The notes under the pieces were generated by a model that saw only the letters and a list, made by a program, of their open reading frames with translations, ran no database searches and had not been told where the DNA came from. The translations under genes were made by a program, and so were the position numbers. Below, in pieces: positions 53,516 to 61,291 of a stretch of 64,000 nt of DNA. The stretch's first letter is position 1, and every line of letters begins with the position of its first letter. Where the stretch lies: the NCBI RefSeq assembly GCF_000375485.1, contig NZ_AQXE01000012.1, forward strand, positions 28,825 to 92,824, given 5' to 3'. The stretch comes from Desulfovibrio oxyclinae DSM 11498 (GTDB taxonomy: Bacteria; Desulfobacterota; Desulfovibrionia; Desulfovibrionales; Desulfovibrionaceae).

Positions 53516-55927
53516 ATGAACCATCGACCGAATGTACTGCTCGTTGACGACCAGAAGCTCACCCACGCGCTGATAGGCAAAGCGCTTGCCGAAATGGACC
53601 TCTCGCTCATGAGTGCCACCTCGGGACGCGAGGCGCTCGGCATCATCCGCGAAACCGATGTCTCGCTGGTGCTGATGGACCTCATGATGCCCGGCATGGA
53701 CGGCATTGAGACCGCAAAGCGCATCCGCGAAGCCATGGCCCCGCGCCTTGTGCCGGTCATTTTCATCACCGCCGCCTCCCCCAACGAGGATTCGGTGCGG
53801 CGCGCTTACGAGATGGGAGCCGTGGACTTTCTTTACAAGCCGGTCTCCCCTTCCGTGCTCAAGGCAAAGGTGGGAGTGTTCACAGAACTGCACCGCCAGC
53901 GCATGGAGCTTGAACAGCGTCAGGAAGAATACCGCGACATCATCGAGGCGGTGGCAACGGGTATGCTGACCGTTGACATGCAGTGGCGCGTGGCCGAGGC
54001 CAACGGCTCGGCATGTGCGCAGTTCCAGATCCCTCGGGACGAGTTCATCGGCACTCCGGTGGAAGATATTCTCGGCTGCGAAGGACAGGAACTCACCGAG
54101 GAGGTTTCCGGCCTGCTGGACAACAACGTGGCCTTCGCCATGGAGACCCTCGGCCATCGCAGCGACGGAAGCCACTTCAACGCCGACCTGCGCGGAACCG
54201 CCATTATGGCACACGGGGAGCCCTGCATCCTGATGTGCGTCAATGATGTTTCAGCCTACAAGCGACAGGAAACCACCTGCGCCTCGGATCCCGCCGAGGG
54301 CCTTGTCCGTCCGGGAGACAGACATCCCGGCCCGGATTCGCTGCACGAATGCACCCCCTCGCTGGATCATCCCGCCATCCTCGAAGCGGTCCCTATCCCA
54401 ATTTATTTCAAGGACATTCAAGGCGTTATCGTGGGCTGCAATCGGGCGTTCCTCGAAGTTTTCGAGCGAGGCCGAGACGAACTCGTTGGCAAGACAGTCC
54501 ACGAACTCCTGCCTGAGCAGACCGCACAGAGCTTCGAGCTTGCCGATCAGGGCCTGCTTTCCGGGCACGCCAAACTGCAAAGCGTCCACGCAGAGGTGAC
54601 AAACAGCCACGGTACGCCGTTGCGAATGGTTTTCCAGAAGACCGTTTACAGCACGGATGAGGCCTCGCCAGCAGGCATCGTGGGCATCATCACCGAGGTA
54701 ACCAAGAAGGACGAAAGCGCCAGCCCGGTTCAGGACAGAGATCACCTCTTCGAGGCTGTCCTTTCCGGCATGAAGGCGGCGCTGTTGCTGTACGATCAGG
54801 AGACCGGAATCGTCGAGGAAGTCAACAACGTTGCCGAGGAACTGCTGGAGACGCCACGAAACGAAATGATTGGTCACCCGTTCACGGATATCACGTGTCC
54901 TCGGCTGACATGCCGAGACTGCGACATGTGTCGCAGTACGCAGGAGCCTTTGCTGCTCAACGAAATGGATACACGCCTGAGGCGCCGCGACGGCATTACA
55001 GTGCCTATCCACCGCTCAGTATTCCGAATCTCCATGGGCGGCCGGGACAAATCCGTGGTGATCATGTTCGACAACTCCCGCCGCAAGCTGCTGGAACAAC
55101 GGCTCACCCGAGCCCAGAAGCTTGAATCCCTCGGCACCCTTGCCAGTGGCATAGCCCATGAGATCAACACACCCATTCAGTATGTGGGCGACAACCTGCG
55201 TTTTCTCGAAGAGGCGGCCGGAGACCTTTTTGCCATGCTCGATACCGTGGAAAAGCGACGCGCGGGCCTGAGCAATGACTATCCCGACATTCTGGAGGCC
55301 ATCGACCGCAGGGACTACCCCTTCTTCAAGCAGGACGTTCCGGAATCCATTGGACAGTCGCTGGACGGCATCAACAAGGTTTCCTCGGTGGTCAAAAGCA
55401 TGATGCAGTTTTCGCAACCGGGCAGCGGACGACGTTGCCGACATGACCTGAACACGGCCGTGCAGGACACCATCAACGTCACCAGAAGCGCATGGACGAG
55501 TTGCGCACGTGTCGTCACCGACCTTGACGACTCACTTCCCAACATCCTGTGCGACCCCAGCGAAATCAATCAGGTCATCCTCAACCTGCTCATGAACGCG
55601 ACGCACGCCATGGCGGACAGGTATGGCGAACAATGCGATGAACGCGGTGTCATCACCATATCCACGCGCCACGCGGGCGACGCGGCGGAGCTGACAGTGG
55701 AAGACACCGGCATAGGCATCCCCGACGAAATCATGGACAAGATCTTCGACCCGTTCTTCACAACCAAGTCGGTCGGGAGGGGAACCGGGCAGGGCCTCAG
55801 CATCGTCCACACGGCAGTGGTCGAGAGACACTCGGGCAGCATAGACATCATCTCCACTCCCGGTGAAGGAACGCAGGTTCGTATTTTGCTGCCGTTCTCG
55901 CAGGAAAAGGAGGGAAGCAGCCAATGA
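53516..55927 (+). CDS. REC-PAS histidine kinase with a cysteine-rich PAS domain
   Basis: An 803-residue soluble kinase. An N-terminal receiver (Asp55 in LMDLMMPGMDG) is followed by three PAS-like domains (about 140-245, 280-400, 405-525), then a phospho-acceptor domain with His548 (SGIAHEINTP) and an HATPase (GTGQGLSIVH). The third PAS contains C461-x4-C466-x2-C469-x2-C472, which could bind a metal or Fe-S cluster or form disulfides. The start at 53516 follows GGGAG. It overlaps the REC-HDOD gene by 4 bp. The N-terminal receiver suggests control by the preceding HPt protein. Confidence 0.92.
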   Translation: MNHRPNVLLVDDQKLTHALIGKALAEMDLSLMSATSGREALGIIRETDVSLVLMDLMMPGMDGIETAKRIREAMAPRLVPVIFITAASPNEDSVRRAYEMGAVDFLYKPVSPSVLKAKVGVFTELHRQRMELEQRQEEYRDIIEAVATGMLTVDMQWRVAEANGSACAQFQIPRDEFIGTPVEDILGCEGQELTEEVSGLLDNNVAFAMETLGHRSDGSHFNADLRGTAIMAHGEPCILMCVNDVSAYKRQETTCASDPAEGLVRPGDRHPGPDSLHECTPSLDHPAILEAVPIPIYFKDIQGVIVGCNRAFLEVFERGRDELVGKTVHELLPEQTAQSFELADQGLLSGHAKLQSVHAEVTNSHGTPLRMVFQKTVYSTDEASPAGIVGIITEVTKKDESASPVQDRDHLFEAVLSGMKAALLLYDQETGIVEEVNNVAEELLETPRNEMIGHPFTDITCPRLTCRDCDMCRSTQEPLLLNEMDTRLRRRDGITVPIHRSVFRISMGGRDKSVVIMFDNSRRKLLEQRLTRAQKLESLGTLASGIAHEINTPIQYVGDNLRFLEEAAGDLFAMLDTVEKRRAGLSNDYPDILEAIDRRDYPFFKQDVPESIGQSLDGINKVSSVVKSMMQFSQPGSGRRCRHDLNTAVQDTINVTRSAWTSCARVVTDLDDSLPNILCDPSEINQVILNLLMNATHAMADRYGEQCDERGVITISTRHAGDAAELTVEDTGIGIPDEIMDKIFDPFFTTKSVGRGTGQGLSIVHTAVVERHSGSIDIISTPGEGTQVRILLPFSQEKEGSSQ

Positions 55928-57141
55928 AGCACGTATTGTTCGTCGATGACGACAAGAACGTTCTCAGCGGCCTGCGGCGAATGCTCAGGGGCATCCGCAA
56001 GGAATGGGACATGGACTTCGCGCCCGGCGGCGCGGAAGCTCTGGATATGCTGGAAGAGAAGGAATACGACCTCGTCATCAGCGACATGCGCATGCCGGGG
56101 ATGGACGGCGCACAACTTCTGCAAAAGGTTCAGGAGCGTTCGCCCGAGACCGTAAGGATCATCCTTTCGGGACACTCCGAGCCCACCGTGGTCATGCGTT
56201 CGGTCCGGACCGCGCACCAGTTCCTGAGCAAGCCCTGCTCTTCCGAGCAGCTTCTGAAAACACTTGAAGATTCCTACCGTCTCCGGCAGCTGCTCAGCAA
56301 TCCGCGCATCAAGGCCGCCATTTCCGGCGTGGAAACATTGCCCAGCATCCCGGACCTGTATGACAGGATACTTAGGGAGATCGAGCGGCCGGGGTCCTCG
56401 CTGGACGAAGTGGGGGAGATCATCGCGGAAGACGTGGGTATGACGGCCATGATCCTCAAAATGGTCAACTCCTCGTTTTTCGGGTTCTTCCGGGAGATCA
56501 CTACCCCCGGACAGGCTGTGAGCCTGCTCGGCGTGGAGGTGGTCAAGGCGCTGGTCCTGAGCGCCCATCTCTTTTCATCCTTCGACGCCAAGAAAGCGGC
56601 GCCTTCGTTTTCCATGGCGAAATTTCGTTCCCACAGCCTCATGGTATCCAAGCTCAGTGAGGCCATCGCGGAGCATGAAGGACGAAACAAACAGGAACGC
56701 GAGCAATGCTCTGTGGCGGGCATGCTGCACGACATGGGCAAGCTGCTCCTGAGCACCCAGACGCCGACACAGTACGAGGAGATTCTATCGGCGGCCGGAG
56801 CCGCAGACATGCCGGAGCACGAAGCCGAGCAGCGACTGCTTCAGACCACCCACGGCGAGGTCGGGGCTTACCTGCTCGGTCTTTGGGGTGTTCACGGTGA
56901 AATACTGGAAAGTGTCGCCTTCCACCATGTGCCGGAAACCTGCCCCTCCCAAGCATTCACTCCACTCGCCGCAGTTCACGCAGCCGACTATTTCGAACAC
57001 AAGCATCTGGACATTCAAGGAGAGACCGCCTGCGAGCTGAATATGCAGTTCCTTGAGCAGTGCGGGCTCGCCCACCGGGTTCCGCAGTGGGATTCCCTGT
57101 GCTCACGAATCATCGAAGAGGTGAAGGCAAATGACGAATAA
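55924..57141 (+). CDS. Response regulator with HDOD output domain
   Basis: A 405-residue protein. The receiver (1-120) has Asp54 (VISDMRMPG) and Lys in SKPC. The HDOD domain spans about 135-340 (VGMTAMILKMVNSSFFGF; MLHDMGKLLL retained). HDOD proteins act in signalling through protein interaction rather than by proven catalysis. It overlaps both neighbours (4 bp and 11 bp), so the stoichiometry of the three is probably coupled. Confidence 0.9.
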   Translation: MKHVLFVDDDKNVLSGLRRMLRGIRKEWDMDFAPGGAEALDMLEEKEYDLVISDMRMPGMDGAQLLQKVQERSPETVRIILSGHSEPTVVMRSVRTAHQFLSKPCSSEQLLKTLEDSYRLRQLLSNPRIKAAISGVETLPSIPDLYDRILREIERPGSSLDEVGEIIAEDVGMTAMILKMVNSSFFGFFREITTPGQAVSLLGVEVVKALVLSAHLFSSFDAKKAAPSFSMAKFRSHSLMVSKLSEAIAEHEGRNKQEREQCSVAGMLHDMGKLLLSTQTPTQYEEILSAAGAADMPEHEAEQRLLQTTHGEVGAYLLGLWGVHGEILESVAFHHVPETCPSQAFTPLAAVHAADYFEHKHLDIQGETACELNMQFLEQCGLAHRVPQWDSLCSRIIEEVKANDE

Positions 57142-58285
57142 CACCGTTTTGTTCGTGGATGACGAACCGAACATTCTCGCCAGTTTTCGGCGCAGCCTCG
57201 GCAGGAAGTTTTCCATAGATCTGGCGCAAGGCCCGGAAGAGGCACTGGAAAAAATCCAGAAAAACGACCCTTACGCCGTGGTCGTCAGCGACCTCAAGAT
57301 GCCCAAGATGAACGGCATCGACCTGCTGACGCGGGTCAAGAGCATCTCTCCGGATACCGTGCGCGTCATTCTGACCGGCCACGCCAACCTCGATTCGGCC
57401 ATCTCCGCCGTGAACGAAGGAAGCGTCTTCCGGTTTCTGACCAAACCCTGCGACACCGACATCCTCGTCAAGACAGTAAATGCGTCAATCAAGCAGTACC
57501 GACTGGTCACTGCGGAAAAGGAATTGCTCAGGGGCACGCTTCGGGGCAGCGTCAAGCTTCTTACCGATATACTTGCGCTGGTCACGCCGGAGGCATTCGG
57601 GCGCACTGAACGCATCAAGCAGATAGTCCTCGGGACCGCCACCGAAGCCAAGCTGGACAACCCGTGGCGCTACGAGCTGGCCGCCATGCTCTCCATGATC
57701 GGCTATATTTCCGTGGACCCCGAGATTCTCGACAAGAAATTCAACAACGAAGAACTTACCCCCGAAGAAGAACAAATGCTCACCATGCACAGCGCGGTTG
57801 CCACCGGACTTCTGGCCAATATCCCGCGTATGCAGGAAGTCATCGACGCCATTGCCTCACAGGATGACCGGTTCGATGAAAACCCGGACCAACCGGTCGG
57901 TGGTCGCCTTCTGCGGCTGGCGGGGGACTTCGAAAGCCTTGAACGTTCCGGTCTGGACAAGGATGAAGCCATGGACCACATGCGCTCCGACGAGGACCGG
58001 TACGACCCCATGCTGCTCCGGGCGCTTGAGCGCATGATCTTCGCCGAGGAGGGCCTTGTCCCCATGAGCCTCACCTTCAAGGAGCTCAGGGTAGGTATGC
58101 TGCTTACGGCGAACGTTACTACCGAGGACGGAGTGCTGCTCATGGCCAAGGGGCAGGAACTCAACGAAGTGGGTCTGCTCAGGCTTCAAAACTTTGCCCG
58201 CAACAACAGTATAAAAGAACCCATCGAGGTACGGGTGTCGCTTGACCGGGTAAAGCAATCGGGGAAGGCCCAGCCCCCCTCCTGA
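57131..58285 (+). CDS. Response regulator with degenerate HD-GYP-like domain
   Basis: A 384-residue protein. The receiver (1-125) is intact, with Asp54 in VVSDLKMP and Lys in TKPC. The following helical domain aligns with HD-GYP phosphodiesterases (ELAAMLSMIGYISVDPEIL), but the metal-binding HD pair is Ser188-Met189 and the GYP loop is absent. A C-terminal part (about 310-375; FKELRVGMLLTANV) resembles the tail domain of HD-GYP regulators. It probably signals by binding rather than c-di-GMP hydrolysis. It overlaps the HDOD gene by 11 bp. Confidence 0.85.
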   Translation: MTNNTVLFVDDEPNILASFRRSLGRKFSIDLAQGPEEALEKIQKNDPYAVVVSDLKMPKMNGIDLLTRVKSISPDTVRVILTGHANLDSAISAVNEGSVFRFLTKPCDTDILVKTVNASIKQYRLVTAEKELLRGTLRGSVKLLTDILALVTPEAFGRTERIKQIVLGTATEAKLDNPWRYELAAMLSMIGYISVDPEILDKKFNNEELTPEEEQMLTMHSAVATGLLANIPRMQEVIDAIASQDDRFDENPDQPVGGRLLRLAGDFESLERSGLDKDEAMDHMRSDEDRYDPMLLRALERMIFAEEGLVPMSLTFKELRVGMLLTANVTTEDGVLLMAKGQELNEVGLLRLQNFARNNSIKEPIEVRVSLDRVKQSGKAQPPS

Positions 58286-58376
58286 GGTCAATTTTTGATA
58301 GATTGACACCCCTTACAGGTGTGCTACCGTTCAACCAGTTCCGATTATTCGTTCATCGAATTTCCCCGGAGGTACC

Positions 58377-60710
58377 TTGTCCGCGTTCAAAAAGCGCAGC
58401 GGCACGAACATGCCGAACACCATGGGAGTGCTGAGCAGGCGCTTTTACAAGACCCAGATACTCAGCGTCGGCATCATCCTGCTGATCTTCACGCTGTTGT
58501 ATATCGCGGTAAACGGTTACCGACTGCGTACGCAGATCGACAACCGCATCGAAGGCATCAGCGGTCTTGCTTCCACCAGCCTCACCTCCGCGGTCTGGCA
58601 GGTGGACCACGCCTCCATTCGAGACTTCGTGGATGCCCTCTTCCTCGACAAGAACGTTGTCTACGTCAGCGTCATCACCGACGAACGAAACGTCATCAAG
58701 CGCGTGCGCACCCCGTACCGCGGCATGGATTTTACGGATTTCGCACAGGACTCCGGCTTTTTGACCCGCAGCGTGGAGATCAAGAAGTATTCGGAATGGA
58801 TCGGCACCTTCCGGGTCGTCGTCACGCTTGAGAGCATCTGGTTCGAGGTGGCGGTCAACGCCGGAATCTCGTTGATTCTTGCGGTCGTACTGGTCTCGGT
58901 AATTTCCCTGACCAGCATCATGTTCACCCGGCGGAAGATTTTCCTGCGACTCACGACCCTCGCCACCACCGCACGATCCATTGCCGACGGCAACACCGAC
59001 TCGCCCATCGAAGACACGGCCAACGACGAGATCGGCGAACTTGCCGGGGCACTGGAAGATATGCGCCATTCCCTGAGTTCGCTCATCCTCAGCCTGCGCG
59101 AAGCCAACGTCAAGCTGCGCAACCAGTCCGCCACGCTCGAAGCCGAGGTCAAGGAACGCACGCTCGAACTGGAGAAGAAGAACGAGTCGCTGAACACGGC
59201 CCTGCGCGATGCGAGCGAGGCGCGCCTTCAGGCGGAACAGGCCAGCCGAGCCAAAAGTGAATTTCTCGCGGGCATGAGCCATGAAATCCGCACGCCCATG
59301 AACGCCATCATCGGCATGGCCGAGAGCCTGACCGAAACGGGCCTCGACGAAACGCAACTCGAATACGTGGATGTCCTCAAACACGCGGGCACGTCCCTGC
59401 TCACCCTCATTGACGACATCCTCGACCTTTCCCGCGTGGAATCCGGCAGGATGGATCTGGAAAATATCGATTTCCGCCTCAAGGCGGTGGTCGAACGCTC
59501 CGTGGCCCAGGTCCGCCCCAAAGCCGCCCACAAGGGGCTCTCCCTGCAAAGCGAAATCTCCCACGATCTGCCCGAAACCCTCATTGGCGACCCGACGCGA
59601 CTGGGGCAAGTGCTCATCAACCTTCTGGACAACGCGATCAAGTTCACTCCGGAAGGCGAGGTGCGGATCAGCATGCACCCATCGGGCGAACACGGTGACA
59701 TGCTCCTCGCAACAGTCTCCGACACCGGCATCGGCATTCCCGCCGACAAGCTGGAGTCGATCTTCGAGTCCTTCACGCAGGCAGACGGCTCCACTACGCG
59801 CCAGTTCGGCGGCACAGGACTTGGTCTTTCCATCTGCCGCAAGCTCGTCAAGCTCATGGGCGGCCGCATCTGGGCCGAAAGCGAACAGGGCAAGGGGACC
59901 AGCTTTTTCTTCACCATACCGCTTCGCAAAAGCGCGGCACCGCCACTGCGCGAAGAGGCTCAGTCCATCGAACAGCCGAATCTTCAACCCTGCCGGATCC
60001 TGCTGGTGGAAGACTCGCATTACAACACCTTCGTGGTGCAGACTTATCTCAAGGATACGCCCTGCACGGTGACCGAGGCCAGCAATGGTCAGGAAGGCGT
60101 CGAAGCGTTCGAACGCGACGACTTCGACCTCATCATCATGGACATGCAGATGCCGGTCATGGACGGCTTTACGGCAATGGGCACCATTCGGGAGCTTGAA
60201 CGGCAAAACGACCTGCCAAGGATTCCAATTCTTGCCATGACCGCCCACGCCCTTGCCTACGAAGCGGAGCGGTGCATCACCGCGGGTGCCGACATGCACC
60301 TGCCAAAGCCGGTTCTCAAACATCAGCTCATCCGCGCCATCCACGAACTCTGCCACAGAAAACAAAAGCCCGAGGACAACCGGGCCGCGGAGAAACTGCC
60401 GGCAAATGACACTCCTCCGGAAATTCAGGCTCTGGCCCCCCGCTTCCTCGAAAGCATGCTCATGGAGCTTGGCAAATGCAGCCCAAAGGCGTTTTCCGGA
60501 GACACGGAAGACCTGCGACGCTTCCTGCACAAGCTTGAAGGCGAAGCCGGAGCGTTCGGTTTTCCCGACCTCGACAAGCGCGCCAAGCGGTTGCACCGTG
60601 CCGCAAGGGCCGATGATATCGAGACCATCACCGCCCTGCTCCCGCAACTCAAAGTGGAAATGGAACAACTGCTCGAATCCGTCCGGAAGCAGCAGGAAAC
60701 CTCTTCATGA
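58377..60710 (+). CDS. Hybrid sensor histidine kinase with REC and HPt (unorthodox type)
   Basis: A 777-residue protein with two transmembrane helices (about 28-48 and 158-182) flanking a roughly 110-residue periplasmic sensor (contains SAVWQVDHASIRDFVDALF). Then come HAMP (about 185-240), a coiled coil, HisKA with His302 (AGMSHEIRTP), HATPase (GTGLGLSIC), a receiver with Asp589 (IMDMQMPVMDG), and an HPt domain with His718 (LHKLEGEAG). A TTG start is likely: GGAGG lies 4 bases upstream, whereas the first ATG (58410) has no such site. It overlaps the hydrolase gene by 4 bp. Confidence 0.92.
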   Translation: MSAFKKRSGTNMPNTMGVLSRRFYKTQILSVGIILLIFTLLYIAVNGYRLRTQIDNRIEGISGLASTSLTSAVWQVDHASIRDFVDALFLDKNVVYVSVITDERNVIKRVRTPYRGMDFTDFAQDSGFLTRSVEIKKYSEWIGTFRVVVTLESIWFEVAVNAGISLILAVVLVSVISLTSIMFTRRKIFLRLTTLATTARSIADGNTDSPIEDTANDEIGELAGALEDMRHSLSSLILSLREANVKLRNQSATLEAEVKERTLELEKKNESLNTALRDASEARLQAEQASRAKSEFLAGMSHEIRTPMNAIIGMAESLTETGLDETQLEYVDVLKHAGTSLLTLIDDILDLSRVESGRMDLENIDFRLKAVVERSVAQVRPKAAHKGLSLQSEISHDLPETLIGDPTRLGQVLINLLDNAIKFTPEGEVRISMHPSGEHGDMLLATVSDTGIGIPADKLESIFESFTQADGSTTRQFGGTGLGLSICRKLVKLMGGRIWAESEQGKGTSFFFTIPLRKSAAPPLREEAQSIEQPNLQPCRILLVEDSHYNTFVVQTYLKDTPCTVTEASNGQEGVEAFERDDFDLIIMDMQMPVMDGFTAMGTIRELERQNDLPRIPILAMTAHALAYEAERCITAGADMHLPKPVLKHQLIRAIHELCHRKQKPEDNRAAEKLPANDTPPEIQALAPRFLESMLMELGKCSPKAFSGDTEDLRRFLHKLEGEAGAFGFPDLDKRAKRLHRAARADDIETITALLPQLKVEMEQLLESVRKQQETSS

Positions 60711-61216
60711 GCGGACTCGTCATCTGGTCACACGGTGCTGAAGCTCCGCCGTGGGGAACCAAAAGCATCCGCCTCGCCGCAATAGCTAACGAGATGGGGT
60801 TCGAGTTTCAGGCACCGGATTTCACCGACCTGTCTAGTCCCGACGACAGAACCGAGCGCCTGGCGGCGCTGATCGACGATCGACAACCGGACGTTCTGGC
60901 CGGTTCGAGCATGGGTGGGTACGCCAGTCTCGCAGCCGGATCGAACAAAGTCATCCCGGGATTGTTCCTGCTGGCTCCGGCCCTGTACATGCCGGGGTAT
61001 GCCATCACAGAGTTCAGCCCCAAGGCGAGCGCCATTACAGTAATACACGGTTGGCGTGACGAAGTGGTGCCGGTGGAAAACTCCATCCATTTTGCGAGCA
61101 AGCACTTGACCAACTTGCATATTATAGATGCAGACCATCGCCTCGCCGGGCGAACCAACGACATCGCCGAGCTGTTCAGACTGTTCCTCGCCTCCCTCCC
61201 GTCCCATCAGTCATAA
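60707..61216 (+). CDS. Small alpha/beta hydrolase
   Basis: A 169-residue minimal alpha/beta hydrolase. The nucleophile elbow GSSMGG gives Ser68, the acidic residue probably lies in HGWRDEVVP (about 115-123), and the catalytic His in DADHRL (about 143). No signal peptide is seen, so it is cytoplasmic. It overlaps the hybrid kinase stop by 4 bp (ATGA). The substrate is unknown; similar short hydrolases act on esters or acyl groups. Its coupling to sensor kinases is unusual. Confidence 0.82.
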   Translation: MSGLVIWSHGAEAPPWGTKSIRLAAIANEMGFEFQAPDFTDLSSPDDRTERLAALIDDRQPDVLAGSSMGGYASLAAGSNKVIPGLFLLAPALYMPGYAITEFSPKASAITVIHGWRDEVVPVENSIHFASKHLTNLHIIDADHRLAGRTNDIAELFRLFLASLPSHQS

Positions 61217-61291
61217 TTCGACGGGGATGACGGAACACCTCGACTAGTGTAGTGTTAATCCAGTCGAATTTCCTAACAGCCGGGACCGGAC

